A DNA stretch of 64,000 bases, taken from NCBI RefSeq assembly GCF_000949135.2, contig NZ_JTAN02000005.1:248001-312000 (forward strand), given 5' to 3'. The position numbers and the translations under genes were made by a program. Position 1 is the stretch's first letter; each line of letters starts with the position of its first letter. Below are positions 28,667 to 40,717 of the stretch, one piece after another. The stretch is from Burkholderia sp. USMB20 (GTDB taxonomy: Bacteria > Pseudomonadota > Gammaproteobacteria > Burkholderiales > Burkholderiaceae). The notes under the pieces were generated by a model. That model was not told where the DNA came from. It saw only the letters and a program-made list of their open reading frames with translations, and made no database searches.

Positions 28667-30021
28667 ACCCGGTGCCTTCGATGCGCAGCGCGCTCGCGCT
28701 GGCGGCCGGGATTCGTGCGGGACGCGTGAGTGCCGTGTCGCTCGTGCAAACCGTGCTCGCCGATATCGCCGCGCGCGACGGCGCGATCCATGCCTGCGCC
28801 CGCACCTTCGACGAGCGGGCGCTGCGCGACGCGCTGCGGATCGATCGCCTCGTGCGTGACGGACGCGATCCCGGGCCGCTGGCAGGCGTGCCGTTTCTCG
28901 TGAAGTGGAATATTGACGTGGCGGGCTACACGACGGTCGCCGGCTCGCCGGCGCGCGCCGCGTTGCCGCCCGCCGTCGCCGATGCCGCGATGGTCGAACG
29001 ACTCTGCGCGGCCGGCGCGGTGCCGATCGGCGCGACGCACATGGACGAACTCGCGTGCGGTGCCACCGGCGTGAATCCGCACTATGGCGCCGTGCGCCTG
29101 CCAGCTGACCCGGCGCGCATGACGGGCGGTTCGTCGAGCGGCTCGGCCGCTGCCGTCGCGGCCGGCTACGTGCCGCTCGCGCTCGGCAGCGACACCAACG
29201 GCTCGATCCGCGCACCGGCGGCGCTATGCGGCGTATGGGGGTTTCGCCCGAGCGACGGGCGGCTGTCGGCGGTCGGTTGCCTCCCCTATGCCGAATCGCT
29301 CGACACCGTCGGCGGCTTCGCGAACGATATCGACGACCTGGCCGCGCTGTATGACACGCTGCGCGATACGCATGCAGCGCACTCGCAACCGGCTCGCGAT
29401 CCGGCAGCGCCGCTTCGCGTCGCCGTGCTGACGGGTGATTTCGAACGACATGCCGATGCGGATGCGCAACGCGCGGTGCGGCGTGCGGCGGCGTGTCTGG
29501 ATGCGGGGGAAGCGGTGCCGGTCGACAGCGACGAAGTCGCACGCGTGCGGGAAGCCGCGGTCACGATCTCGAACGTGGAGCTGGCCCGCAACCATCGCGG
29601 GTTGCTCGACGCGCCGGCGGCGCACGTCTCAGAACGCCTGCGGTCGCGCATCGCAACCGGCCTCGCCACGTCCGGCGCCGCCCATCGGGAAGCGCTTGCC
29701 TGCCGGGCCGCGTGGCGCGCGCACGTCAAAGCGCTGTTCGCGCGCTACGACGTGCTGCTCGCGGCCGCGACGCCCTATGCCGCGCCGCGCTTGACCGACG
29801 CGACCGTCGATGTCAACGGCGTCGCGCTCGAACCCGCGAAGACGCTCGGCCTGCTCACGCAGCCGATTTCGTTCGCGGGGCTGCCGGTCGTCAGCGCACC
29901 GTGCTTCGTGCGGGGTGAATTGCCAGTGGGCGTGCAGTTGATCGGCGCGCCGCAACGCGACGCGGTTTGCTTCGACGCCGCGCGGAAATTCGCGGCTGAG
30001 TGGCGCGGGCTGCACCATTAG
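28663..30021 (+). CDS. Amidase (amidase-signature family)
   Basis: About 452 aa from GTG 28663, which overlaps the MFS stop; ATG 28681 is an alternative. The Gly/Ser-rich signature MTGGSSSGSAAAVAAGYVPLALGSDTNGSIRAPAA supplies the cis-Ser and nucleophile Ser. The Lys of the Ser-cisSer-Lys triad is in PFLVKWNID, where the usual Asp after VK is Trp. Such enzymes cleave amides and are cytoplasmic. Closest in type to AtzE/Gat-like amidases. It probably acts in the same catabolic route as the D-aminoacylase and the dehydrogenase. Confidence 0.87.
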   Translation: MNPVPSMRSALALAAGIRAGRVSAVSLVQTVLADIAARDGAIHACARTFDERALRDALRIDRLVRDGRDPGPLAGVPFLVKWNIDVAGYTTVAGSPARAALPPAVADAAMVERLCAAGAVPIGATHMDELACGATGVNPHYGAVRLPADPARMTGGSSSGSAAAVAAGYVPLALGSDTNGSIRAPAALCGVWGFRPSDGRLSAVGCLPYAESLDTVGGFANDIDDLAALYDTLRDTHAAHSQPARDPAAPLRVAVLTGDFERHADADAQRAVRRAAACLDAGEAVPVDSDEVARVREAAVTISNVELARNHRGLLDAPAAHVSERLRSRIATGLATSGAAHREALACRAAWRAHVKALFARYDVLLAAATPYAAPRLTDATVDVNGVALEPAKTLGLLTQPISFAGLPVVSAPCFVRGELPVGVQLIGAPQRDAVCFDAARKFAAEWRGLHH

Positions 30022-30136
30022 CGCCCCCTCTTGGTGACCCGCGCCGCCGCGAGTATGCTTGTCGTTCGAGCCTCTCCAATCCGGGCGCGCGCACCGCACT
30101 GCGAGCAGGCGCCCCACTAACCGCCAATCACCACCG

Positions 30137-31378
30137 ATGGACTTCGACGTAATCGTTCTGGGCGCAGGCATCGTCGGCGTCTCCGCCGCGCTTCACCTGC
30201 AGGATCGCGGCCGCAAGGTCGCCCTCGTCGACCGCGGCGCGCCCGGCGAAGGCACGAGCTTCGGCAACGCGGGGCTGATCGAACGCTCGTCGGTCGAGCC
30301 GTATCCGTTTCCGCGCAGCCCGTTCACGCTGATGCGCTACGCGCTGAACCGCTCCACCGATCTCTACTGGCACAGCACGTCGCTGCCCGCGTTCGCGCCG
30401 TGGCTCGCGCGGTTCTGGTGGGAATCGGCGCCGCTGCGTCACGCGGCGGCCTCGCGCGACATGCTGCCGCTGATCGAGCGCTGCATCGTCGAGCACGACG
30501 CGCTGATCGCGCGCGCCGGCGCCACCGAGCTGATCCGCGCGAGCGGCTGGATGGAAGCGTTCCGCACGCCGGCCGCGTTCGAACGCGCCGTCGCCGATGC
30601 GGGACTCACCGCGCGCCGCCACGGGCTCGGCATCACGCCGCTCGATGCCGCGACACTGCGCGCGCAGGAACCGAGCCTCGCGCCCGGCTTCTGCGGCGCG
30701 CTGCACTGGCTCGATCCGAAAAGCGTCGTCGATCCGTCCGCGCTCGTCAAAACCTACGCGCAACTCTTCGTGCAAGGCGGCGGCACGCTGCTCACCGGCG
30801 ATGCGGCGAGCCTCGACGCGCTGTCGCCCGGCTGGCAGGTCACGACGGACGACGGCAAGATCGCCGCGCCGGCCGTGGTCGTCGCGCTCGGCCCGTGGTC
30901 CGACACGGTGTTCGGCAAGTTCGGCTACAAGATTCCGCTGCGCGAGAAGCGCGGCTATCACATGCACTACGCGCCGTCCGAACGCGGCGCGCCGTCGGCG
31001 CCGATCGTCGATCGCGAATACGGCTACGTGATCGCGCCGATGCGGCGCGGCTTGCGGCTGACCACCGGCGTCGAGATCGCCCGGCGCGGCCTGCCGCCGA
31101 CCGGCGTGCAGCTCGAGCGCGCGGAACGCGTCGCGCGCCCGGTGTTCGGCTTCGGCGAACGGCTCGACCCGCAGCCGTGGCTCGGCTTCCGGCCGTGCAC
31201 GCCCGACATGCGGCCGGTGATCGGCCCCGCGCCCGCGCATCGCGGGCTGTGGTTCTCGTTCGGGCACAACCATCACGGGCTCACGCTCGGCCCCGTCTCC
31301 GGCCGCCTGCTGGCCGAGATGATGACGGGCGAAGCGCCGTTCACCGACCCGACGCCCTACCGCGCCGACCGCTTCTGA
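30137..31378 (+). CDS. DadA-type FAD-dependent D-amino-acid dehydrogenase
   Basis: A 413-aa FAD oxidoreductase. The dinucleotide fold is at the N-terminus (VIVLGAGIVGVSAALHLQDRGRKVALVDR, GxGxxG at 9-14), followed by EGTSFGNAGLIERSSVEPYP, which is characteristic of the DadA family. The C-terminal block is FRPCTPDMRPVIGPA ... SFGHNHHGLTLGP. ATG 30137 begins exactly at the fold; an upstream extension to 30059 has no family content. It would oxidise D-amino acids released by the D-aminoacylase to 2-oxo acids and pass electrons to the respiratory chain. Substrate range is inferred from neighbours. Confidence 0.9.
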   Translation: MDFDVIVLGAGIVGVSAALHLQDRGRKVALVDRGAPGEGTSFGNAGLIERSSVEPYPFPRSPFTLMRYALNRSTDLYWHSTSLPAFAPWLARFWWESAPLRHAAASRDMLPLIERCIVEHDALIARAGATELIRASGWMEAFRTPAAFERAVADAGLTARRHGLGITPLDAATLRAQEPSLAPGFCGALHWLDPKSVVDPSALVKTYAQLFVQGGGTLLTGDAASLDALSPGWQVTTDDGKIAAPAVVVALGPWSDTVFGKFGYKIPLREKRGYHMHYAPSERGAPSAPIVDREYGYVIAPMRRGLRLTTGVEIARRGLPPTGVQLERAERVARPVFGFGERLDPQPWLGFRPCTPDMRPVIGPAPAHRGLWFSFGHNHHGLTLGPVSGRLLAEMMTGEAPFTDPTPYRADRF

Positions 31379-31394
31379 TTGCGCTCGCCCGCGC

Positions 31395-32156
31395 TCAGTC
31401 GAGCGCGCGGCCGAAGATCCGGATCACCTCGTCGAGATGCTCGGCCATCGCACGGCGCGCGGCCTCCGGGTCGCGCGCGCGGATCGCGTCGAGGATCGCG
31501 CGGTGTTCGAGCTCCGACCGGTGCGGCATGTCGTTCGGCATGTACAGCGACTGCAGCCGCTGGAACATCAGGTCGTACTTGTGCGCGAGCAGCTGCTTGA
31601 TCATCAGCGCATAAGCCGGGTTGTCGCTCGCTTCCGCGATACGGATATGGAACAGCCGGTCGCCCGGATGCGTGAGCGAGCCGCTGCGGTTGTCTTCCTG
31701 GTTGCGCAGGAACGCCGCGTGAATCCCTTCTATCTGCGCATCCGAACCGTGCTTCGCGGCGAGCGACGCGGCTTCCGGCTCGATCAGCCGGCGCGCCTGC
31801 AGCAGCGCGAACGGCGGGATTTCGGTATCGAGGTCGAGCGCGATGCCCAGCTCGGGATCGATCTCGACGACCGGGAACGGCGCAACCTTCGTATCGGGCC
31901 GCGGCTCCGGCGCGGCCGCCGCCTCGGGTTGGCGCACCTTCACGCCGTCGCCGACACGCACGCTGACGAGCCCGCTGACTTCGAGCGCGATCAGCGCCTC
32001 GCGCACCGACGTGCGCGACACGCCGAACTGCTCGGCCAGTTCGCGCTCGGGCGGCAGGTAGCTGCCCGGCGGGAAGTCGCCGGACTCGATCATCGCGCTG
32101 AGCTTGTCGGCGATCTGCTGGTAGAGGCGGCGGTTCTGAATCGGCTGGATGGACAT
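31395..32156 (-). CDS. GntR/FadR-type regulator of the L-fucose operon
   Basis: A 253-aa regulator. The winged helix domain is at about 8-75 (YQQIADKLSAMIESGDFPPGSYLPPERELAEQFGVSRTSVREALIALEVSGLV), and the all-helical FCD ligand domain at about 115-240 with metal-binding-type residues (D..H...H). It is the last gene in the direction of the L-fucose operon, 77 bases after the lactonase, and is likely a repressor relieved by a fucose-pathway intermediate. Its stop converges on the DadA-type gene with 16 bases between. Confidence 0.9.
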   Translation of the reverse strand: MSIQPIQNRRLYQQIADKLSAMIESGDFPPGSYLPPERELAEQFGVSRTSVREALIALEVSGLVSVRVGDGVKVRQPEAAAAPEPRPDTKVAPFPVVEIDPELGIALDLDTEIPPFALLQARRLIEPEAASLAAKHGSDAQIEGIHAAFLRNQEDNRSGSLTHPGDRLFHIRIAEASDNPAYALMIKQLLAHKYDLMFQRLQSLYMPNDMPHRSELEHRAILDAIRARDPEAARRAMAEHLDEVIRIFGRALD

Positions 32157-32233
32157 ACGTTGATACAGGTAAGCGATTGCATTGCGGACGGTCTGACGAA
32201 TGGCGCACGCGCGTCGGGCCGTTCGCGCCTATT

Positions 32234-33124
32234 TTATATGCCGGGCTTCGAATCGCCCGGCAGCGCATAGCAACGCGCGGCCGTGCCGCCCCACAGCGCG
32301 TTGCGCTCGGCCGCCGACAACCGCGCTTCGGCCCAGCGCTCGACCAGCGACGCCACTTCGTCATACGACGCCGCGAGCAGGCACACGGGCCAGTCCGACC
32401 CGAACATCAGCCGCTGCGGGCCGAACGCGTCGAGCGCCGCGTCGAGGCATTGCTCGATGTGCCGGATGTCCTGCCCGCGCAGGCCGCGCCGCCAGTCCGT
32501 CTCGGTCACGAGCCCCGACAGCTTGCACACGACGTGCGGCAGCGCGCCCAGCTCGCGCAACCCGGCACGCCAGCGGGCGAGCGCAGCGCCATCGCGGTGG
32601 AATTCGGCGAGCGGCGGCTTGCCGGCATGATCGAGCACGAGCCAGTGCGCATCGTGCCGCGCGCAGAACGCGCGCACGTCGGGCAACTGGCGCTCGAACA
32701 CGAGCACGTCGTACACATAGCCGTTCGCCTGCAGCCACGCGACACCGCGATTGAACGCGGGATCCGCGACGAACGCGCCGACGTCGGCTTCGTCCTGAAC
32801 CTGATGACGAAAGCCGCGCAGCTTCGGGCTGCGCCATTCGGCGATGCGCTCGGCGAGTTCCGGCGCACCGAGATCCTCCCAGCCGACCACCGCCGCGATG
32901 TGCGCGTCGTCGCGGGCGAGATCGAGCAGGAACGCCGTCTCGTCGCGCCCGGCGCGCGCCTGCACCGCGATCGACGCGCCGAGCGCCTGCGCGTGCATCT
33001 GCGGCCATAGCGCGTCGGGCAGGTAGTCGCGGGCGAGCACATCCATGCCGGGGCCGATCCACGGATAGTCGGCCGCGCGGTAACGCCAGAAGTGCTGGTG
33101 GGAATCGATACGCACTGCGCCCAT
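32234..33124 (-). CDS. L-fucono-1,5-lactonase-type amidohydrolase
   Basis: A 296-aa amidohydrolase-2 family (COG3618) enzyme. Metal and active-site motifs are IDSHQHFWRY at the start, LDHAGKPP and FGSDWPV. ATG 33124 follows GAGGA; the open frame extends to 33160 without family content. The COG3618 protein of the homologous B. multivorans cluster was shown to hydrolyse L-fucono-1,5-lactone to L-fuconate, the second step of the pathway encoded here. It sits directly after the sugar ABC genes. Confidence 0.9.
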   Translation of the reverse strand: MGAVRIDSHQHFWRYRAADYPWIGPGMDVLARDYLPDALWPQMHAQALGASIAVQARAGRDETAFLLDLARDDAHIAAVVGWEDLGAPELAERIAEWRSPKLRGFRHQVQDEADVGAFVADPAFNRGVAWLQANGYVYDVLVFERQLPDVRAFCARHDAHWLVLDHAGKPPLAEFHRDGAALARWRAGLRELGALPHVVCKLSGLVTETDWRRGLRGQDIRHIEQCLDAALDAFGPQRLMFGSDWPVCLLAASYDEVASLVERWAEARLSAAERNALWGGTAARCYALPGDSKPGI

Positions 33125-33167
33125 GGTGTCCTCGTGATTCACCGTTGCCCGCCGCGTCACGTCGCGC

Positions 33168-34109
33168 TCAGTCGTACAGCACCGCCGTGATTTTCGGGTC
33201 GTCGATATTGGTCTTGTCGTACCAGTAGAAACCGGTATCGATGACCTTCGGCAGCTTCTCGCCCTTGGTCGCCTTCACGGCCGCCTCGACCGTCTTGTAG
33301 CCGATCCCGACCGGGTTCTGCGTGATCGCGCCGGCCATCAGCCCGCTGCGGATCGCGTCCTTCTGCTGCTTGCCGGAATCGTAGCCGATGATCACGACCT
33401 TGCGCTTCATCTCGCGCACGCCGTTCACCACGCCGATCGCCGAGCCTTCGTTGGTGCCGAACAGGCCCTTGAGCTTCGGATACGCCTGCAGGATCGACTT
33501 CGTCACTTCGGTCGACTTCAGCTGATCGCCCTCGCCATACTGCACGGTCACGACCTGCACCTTCGGGTGCGCGGACTTCATCCGTTCGAGAAAGCCGTCG
33601 CGGCGGTCGATGCCCGTGCGGCTCGTCTGGTCGTGCGCGACCACGGCCACCTCGCCTTCGTCGCCGATCAGCGCGGCGAGCTTGTCGGCGGCGAGCGCGG
33701 CGGCGGCCTTGTTGTTGGTCGCGGCGGTCGTCACCGGGATGTCGCTGTCGACACCCGAGTCGAACGCGATCACCGGAATCTTCTCGGCCTGCGCCTTCTT
33801 CAGGAGCGGCAGCGCGGCCTTGCTGTCGAGTGCCGCGAAGCCGAGCGCGGCCGGCTTCTTCGCGATCGCGGCGGACAGCATGTCGATCTGCTTGTCGACC
33901 ATCGCCTCGGTTTCGGGGCCTTCGAACGTCACCTTCACCTTGTAGTCCTTCGCCGCCTGCATCGCGCCCGCCTTCACGGCCTGCCAGAACTGATGCTGGA
34001 AGCCCTTCGAGATCAGCGGGATGTAGGATTCCTGCGCCTGCGCACCGGCCGTCACGCCGACGGCGAACGTCAGCCCGACGATCGCGTTCAACACCTTGCT
34101 CCTGATCAC
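33168..34109 (-). CDS. Periplasmic sugar-binding protein (RbsB type)
   Basis: A 313-aa type-I sugar-binding protein. Signal peptide ends in AGAQA at about residue 25. The sugar-binding blocks KGFQHQFWQAVKAGAMQAAKDY, VIAFDSGVDSD, RTGIDRRDGF and FGTNEGSAIG are typical of ribose/fucose binders. GTG start at 34109, preceded by GGAGACGC. The same 14-base initiation region occurs at the fucose dehydrogenase gene. It probably binds L-fucose for the RbsC/RbsA-type importer upstream in the operon. Confidence 0.9.
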   Translation of the reverse strand: MIRSKVLNAIVGLTFAVGVTAGAQAQESYIPLISKGFQHQFWQAVKAGAMQAAKDYKVKVTFEGPETEAMVDKQIDMLSAAIAKKPAALGFAALDSKAALPLLKKAQAEKIPVIAFDSGVDSDIPVTTAATNNKAAAALAADKLAALIGDEGEVAVVAHDQTSRTGIDRRDGFLERMKSAHPKVQVVTVQYGEGDQLKSTEVTKSILQAYPKLKGLFGTNEGSAIGVVNGVREMKRKVVIIGYDSGKQQKDAIRSGLMAGAITQNPVGIGYKTVEAAVKATKGEKLPKVIDTGFYWYDKTNIDDPKITAVLYD

Positions 34110-34170
34110 TTCGCGTCTCCTTGGTTGGTATCGACTGAAATGCCGGCCCGGCCGGCGGTGAAGCGCCTGT

Positions 34171-34203
<33 letters not shown>

Positions 34204-34213
34204 CGCGCACGCG

Positions 34214-35251
34214 TCAGCGGCGGCGCCGGCGCAGGATGTCCACGTAGACGGCGAGGATGATGATCACGCCCGTCACGACCGTCTGCCATTCCTGCGCGAC
34301 CGACATGATGCGCAGGCCGTTGGTCAGCACGCTCATGATGAACGCGCCGATGATGGTGCCGACGATGCTGCCCGCGCCGCCCGACAGCGACGTGCCGCCG
34401 ATCACGACGGCCGCGATCGCGTCGAGCTCGTAGCCCTGCCCGAGCGCGGGCTGCGCGGAATTCAGCCGCGACGCGATCAGGAGTCCTGCGATCCCGCACA
34501 CCGCGCCGCTGAACGTGTAGACGGCGATCTTCCACGCATCGACATTCACGCCGGACAGCCGCAGCGCTTCCTCGTTGCTGCCGAGCGCGAACGTGTAGCG
34601 GCCGAAGATCGTCCGGTTCAGCACGATCGACGCGCCGACCGCGACGAGGAACAGGATCAGCACCGCGTTCGGAATCGGCAGCGCGGGAACGAGGCTGCCG
34701 ATCAGCGAATCCTGCGCGATCGACGTGAAGCCCGGCGTGTCGTTGAAGTAGATCGGCCGCGTGCCCGAGATCACGAGTGACAGCCCCTTGAGCAGCATCA
34801 TCATGCCGAGCGTCGCGATGAACGGCGGCACCTTCATCTTCGCGATCACGAAGCCCGACACGCTGCCCGACAGCGCGCCGAACAACAACGCGGCCAGGAT
34901 CCCGAGCGGCAGCGGCATGCCCCACTTCGTCAGCACGACGCCGGCCATCACCGCGCAGAAGGTCATCAGCGTGCCGACCGACAGGTCGATGCCCGACGTG
35001 ATGATCACGTAGGTACACGCGACGGCCAGCACACCGTTCACGGCGGTGGCCTGCAGGATCGTCACGAGGTTGTCGACTTCGAGGAAGTTCGGCGACGCGA
35101 AGCTGAAGAACACGATCAGCAGCACGAGGCTCGCGAACGCGAGCAGCTTCTGCCGCGCGGCCGGGTTGAAGAAGCGGGCACGGAGGCCCGCTGCGCCGGC
35201 CGGCGTGTCGCCGGTGGCCAGAGGCGGAACGGGATGCGTATCGTTGGACAT
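34214..35251 (-). CDS. Sugar ABC transporter permease (RbsC type)
   Basis: A 345-aa inner-membrane permease with 8-10 hydrophobic segments. Family blocks are IITSGIDLSVGTLMTFCAVMAG, IATLGMMMLLKGLSLVISG, ALGSNEEALRLSGVNVDAWKIAVY and AAVVIGGTSLSGGAGSIVGTIIGAFI. It ends in an arginine cluster. It follows the ATPase by 19 bases and precedes the binding protein. It forms the channel for L-fucose import. Confidence 0.93.
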   Translation of the reverse strand: MSNDTHPVPPLATGDTPAGAAGLRARFFNPAARQKLLAFASLVLLIVFFSFASPNFLEVDNLVTILQATAVNGVLAVACTYVIITSGIDLSVGTLMTFCAVMAGVVLTKWGMPLPLGILAALLFGALSGSVSGFVIAKMKVPPFIATLGMMMLLKGLSLVISGTRPIYFNDTPGFTSIAQDSLIGSLVPALPIPNAVLILFLVAVGASIVLNRTIFGRYTFALGSNEEALRLSGVNVDAWKIAVYTFSGAVCGIAGLLIASRLNSAQPALGQGYELDAIAAVVIGGTSLSGGAGSIVGTIIGAFIMSVLTNGLRIMSVAQEWQTVVTGVIIILAVYVDILRRRRR

Positions 35252-35270
35252 GATCGGGTAAGCGTCGGAA

Positions 35271-36815
35271 TCAGGACAATACGGTCGACTCGCGCTGCGT
35301 CGCGAGCTGCATGATCTTTTCCTGCGTGGCGTCGGCCGCGCGCAATTCGCCGGTCACGCGCCCTTCGCACATCACGAGGATCCGGTGGCTCATGCGCAGC
35401 ACCTCGGGCAACTCCGACGAGATCATCACGATCGCCTTGCCGTCGGCGGCGAGCGCGTCGAGCAGCTTGTAGATCTCGCTTTTCGCGCCGACGTCGATGC
35501 CGCGGGTCGGTTCGTCGAAGAACAGGATGTCGCAGTCGCGCAGCAGCCACTTCGCGATCACGATCTTCTGCTGGTTGCCGCCCGACAGGAGCCGCGCCGG
35601 CTGCGCGACGGACGGCGTGCGGATCGCGAGCTGGCGCACGTACGACTGCGCGGTGTCGCGCATCCCGCGCGCATCGAGGAACATGCCGCGGCGCACGAAG
35701 CGCCGCATGCTCGACAGCGCGATGTTGTTCTGCACGTCCATCCCGACCGCGAGCCCGAAGTGCTTGCGGTCCTCCGAGAGATAACCGATCCCGTGCCTGA
35801 CCGCGTCGGCCGGCGTGCGGATCGTCACGGCCTTGCCGTGCACGCGGATCTCGCCCGCGTCGACCGGGTCCGCGCCGAACACCGCGCGCGCGACCTCGGT
35901 GCGGCCCGCGCCCATCAGCCCCGCGAAGCCGAGGATCTCGCCTCGCCGCAGCGTGAAGCCGACGTCGCGGATCGCGCGGCCGCGCGACAGCCCGCGCACC
36001 TCGAGCGCGACCGCGTTGGCCGACGTATCGGGCGGCGTGCGGAACGTCGCATCGAGCTGGCGGCCGACCATCATCGCGATGATCGCTTCCATCGACGTAT
36101 CCGCCATCGGCACGGTCGCGACGTACTTGCCGTCGCGCATCACCGTCACGCGATCGGCGATCTGGCGCAGCTCGTCCATCTTGTGCGAGATGTAGACGAT
36201 GCCGACGCCGCGCGCGCGCAGGTCGCCGATGATGCGGAACAGCTCGGCGATCTCCGCGTTGTTCAGCGCGGCGGTCGGTTCATCCATGATCAGCACGCGC
36301 GAGTCGAACGACAGCGCCTTCGCGATCTCGACCATCTGCTGCTTCGCGACCGTCAGCCGGCCGACCGGCGTGCGCGGATCGAGATCGAGCCGCATCCGCG
36401 CGAAGATCGCGGCGGCGTCGCGGTTCAGCCTGTCCTCGTCGACGAACACGCCGAAGCGGCCGCGCGGCTCGCGGCCGATGAAGATGTTCTGCGCGACGCT
36501 CAGGTGGTTCATCAGGTTCAGTTCCTGATGGATGATGCCGATCCCGAGCGCCTGCGCGGCGCGCGGATCGTCGATGTCCACCGCGCGGCCGTCGATCCGG
36601 ATCTCGCCTTCGTCCTTCTGATAAACGCCGGCGAGAATCTTCATCAGCGTCGACTTGCCGGCGCCGTTCTCGCCCATCAGCGCATGCACTTCGCCGGCGC
36701 GCAGGTCGAAGCGGCAATCGTCGAGCGCCAGCACGCCCGGAAAGCGCTTGCTGACGCCGGTCAGCTCGATCAGCGCCGCGGGCGCGAGGGTCGTCGGGTT
36801 CGGATCGGGTTGCAT
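35271..36815 (-). CDS. Sugar ABC transporter ATPase (RbsA type)
   Basis: A 514-aa protein with two ATPase domains. Domain 1 has Walker A at 48-55 (GENGAGKS) and a long EAM-like helix region; domain 2 has a degenerate Walker A (GLMGAGRTE) and the signature LSGGNQQK, as usual in RbsA/MglA. It energises the importer and is cytoplasmic. It is 12 bases downstream of the fucose dehydrogenase gene. Confidence 0.94.
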   Translation of the reverse strand: MQPDPNPTTLAPAALIELTGVSKRFPGVLALDDCRFDLRAGEVHALMGENGAGKSTLMKILAGVYQKDEGEIRIDGRAVDIDDPRAAQALGIGIIHQELNLMNHLSVAQNIFIGREPRGRFGVFVDEDRLNRDAAAIFARMRLDLDPRTPVGRLTVAKQQMVEIAKALSFDSRVLIMDEPTAALNNAEIAELFRIIGDLRARGVGIVYISHKMDELRQIADRVTVMRDGKYVATVPMADTSMEAIIAMMVGRQLDATFRTPPDTSANAVALEVRGLSRGRAIRDVGFTLRRGEILGFAGLMGAGRTEVARAVFGADPVDAGEIRVHGKAVTIRTPADAVRHGIGYLSEDRKHFGLAVGMDVQNNIALSSMRRFVRRGMFLDARGMRDTAQSYVRQLAIRTPSVAQPARLLSGGNQQKIVIAKWLLRDCDILFFDEPTRGIDVGAKSEIYKLLDALAADGKAIVMISSELPEVLRMSHRILVMCEGRVTGELRAADATQEKIMQLATQRESTVLS

Positions 36816-36827
36816 GGCTCGCCGCCC

Positions 36828-38965
<2,138 letters not shown>

Positions 38966-38988
38966 AACGAACCGTCCGGGAAAGGGTT

Positions 38989-39831
38989 TCAGGCCTGCAC
39001 GGTGCGCTGGCGCTGCTCGCCGAGCCCGTCGATGCCGAGCGTGATCACCTGCCCGGCGCGCAGATAGACGGGCGGCTTCTGCCCGAGGCCCACGCCCGGC
39101 GGCGTGCCGGTCGAGATCACGTCGCCCGGCTGCAGGCTCATGAAGCGGCTCAGGTAGCTGATCAGGTGCGGCACACGGAACACCATCGTCGCGGTCGTGC
39201 CGTTCTGGTAGCGGTGGCCGTCCACGTCCAGCCACAGCCGCAGCGCGTGCGGATCGGGCACTTCGTCGGCCGTCACGAGCCACGGGCCGAGCGGCCCGAA
39301 CGTATCGTTACCCTTGCCCTTGTCCCACGTGCCGCCGCGTTCGAGCTGGTACTCGCGCTCCGACACGTCGTTCACCACGCAGTAGCCGGCGACGTGCGAC
39401 AGCGCGTCGGCTTCGTCGATATAGCGGCCGCCCCGGCCGATCACGACGCCCAGCTCGACTTCCCAGTCGGTCTTCTCCGAGCCGCGCGGGATCTCGACGT
39501 CGTCGTTCGGCCCCGAGATCGCGCTCGTCCACTTGCCGAACACGACCGGCTCCTTCGGGACGTCCATCCCCGATTCGGCCGCGTGGTCGGAATAGTTGAG
39601 CCCGATGCAGATGAACTTGCCGACGCGGCCGACGCACGCGCCGAGCCGCGGCGCGCCTTCGACGAGCGGCAGCGACCCCGGGTCGAGCTCGCGCAGCCGC
39701 GCGAGCGACGCGGGTGCGAGCGCGTCGCCGGCGACGTCGTCGATCACGCCCGACAGGTCGCGGATCCTGCCCTGCGCATCGAGCAGGCCCGGCTTTTCAT
39801 GGTGTTTGTCGCCAAATCTCAGCAGTTTCAT
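38989..39831 (-). CDS. 2,4-diketo-3-deoxy-L-fuconate hydrolase (FAH family)
   Basis: A 280-aa fumarylacetoacetate-hydrolase family enzyme. Motifs include [15 protein letters not shown], the metal-binding E-x-E in [11 protein letters not shown], and [15 protein letters not shown]. In the oxidative fucose/rhamnose route it splits 2,4-diketo-3-deoxy-L-fuconate to pyruvate and L-lactate. It is the second gene of the operon, between the KDF dehydrogenase and the dehydratase. Confidence 0.92.
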   Translation of the reverse strand: MKLLRFGDKHHEKPGLLDAQGRIRDLSGVIDDVAGDALAPASLARLRELDPGSLPLVEGAPRLGACVGRVGKFICIGLNYSDHAAESGMDVPKEPVVFGKWTSAISGPNDDVEIPRGSEKTDWEVELGVVIGRGGRYIDEADALSHVAGYCVVNDVSEREYQLERGGTWDKGKGNDTFGPLGPWLVTADEVPDPHALRLWLDVDGHRYQNGTTATMVFRVPHLISYLSRFMSLQPGDVISTGTPPGVGLGQKPPVYLRAGQVITLGIDGLGEQRQRTVQA

Positions 39832-39885
39832 GTGGTGTGGGCGGAAATGGAAAGTGAGTGGAAAGGCGCGGTCGGCTAGACGCGG

Positions 39886-40650
39886 TCAGTTCGACCAGCC
39901 GCCATCGATCAGGTGAATCGCGCCGGTCGTGAACGACGCTTCGTCGGACGCGAGATACAGCGCGAGCGCGGCCACTTCGTCCGCGGTGCCGATACGGCCC
40001 ATCGGCTGACGCGCGACGAACGCCTGGCGCACGGTATCGGTCGACACCTGGCGCGTGCGCGCCTGCTCGGCGATCCGCTGCTCCAGCGACGGCGACTCGA
40101 TCGTGCCCGGGCAGATCGCGTTGCAGCGGATGCGCTGCTCGACGAAATCGGCGGCCACCGACTTGGTCAGGCCGATCACGGCCGCCTTGGTCGTGCCGTA
40201 GACGAAGCGGTTCGGCACGCCCTTCACGCTCGACGCGGCCGACGCCATGTTGACGATCGACGCGCCGCCCGCTGCCAGCATCGCCGGCAGCAGCGCACGG
40301 ATCAGCCGGTACATCGACGTGACGTTCAGGTTCAGCGAGAACGCCCACGCGGCGTCGTCGCAGTCGAGGATCGAGCCGTGGTGAACGAAGCCCGCGCAGT
40401 TGAACAGCACGTCGAACGCGCGCTCCTGCGCGGCGAGTGCGGCAACGTCGCCCGCATCGGTCACGTCGAGCCGCCGCGTGGCCAGCCGGCCGCCCGCGCG
40501 TTCGGCGTCGGCCGCGAGTTGCGCGAGCGCGGCTTCGTTGATGTCGGTTGCCAGCACGTCGGCACCCTCGCTTGCGAACCGCAGCGCGGTCGCGCGGCCG
40601 ATACCCTGCCCGGCCGCCGTTACCAGCGCGCGCTTGCCCTGCAATCTCAT
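39886..40650 (-). CDS. 2-keto-3-deoxy-L-fuconate dehydrogenase (SDR)
   Basis: A 254-aa SDR: TAAGQGIG nucleotide motif, NCAG in place of NNAG, catalytic Ser in NMASAASS, Tyr-x3-Lys in YGTTKAAV. The family oxidises 2-keto-3-deoxy-L-fuconate to the 2,4-diketo acid, the substrate of the next enzyme. ATG 40650 follows GGGAGAGG; an upstream in-frame start at 40716 falls in the promoter region. First gene of the operon. Confidence 0.9.
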   Translation of the reverse strand: MRLQGKRALVTAAGQGIGRATALRFASEGADVLATDINEAALAQLAADAERAGGRLATRRLDVTDAGDVAALAAQERAFDVLFNCAGFVHHGSILDCDDAAWAFSLNLNVTSMYRLIRALLPAMLAAGGASIVNMASAASSVKGVPNRFVYGTTKAAVIGLTKSVAADFVEQRIRCNAICPGTIESPSLEQRIAEQARTRQVSTDTVRQAFVARQPMGRIGTADEVAALALYLASDEASFTTGAIHLIDGGWSN

Positions 40651-40686
40651 GAGCACCTCTCCCGAAGAAGCCGGCCGGGCCGGCTG

Positions 40687-40717
40687 ATTGGCACAAAGGA
40701 CTAAAGGTCCAACCAAT
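40687..40717. promoter_or_regulatory. Candidate operator upstream of L-fucose operon
   Basis: GGAC-TAAAG-GTCC (40698-40710) flanked by ATTGG and CCAAT, 37-67 bases before the first start codon. Position and dyad symmetry suit a GntR-family repressor, probably the one encoded at the operon end. Confidence 0.4.

Noticed and set aside
25412-29542. 1376-codon open frame on the minus strand
   Set aside because: It is the mirror of the D-aminoacylase, MFS and amidase genes; Arg/Ala/His-rich text with no domain, as expected from high-GC third positions.
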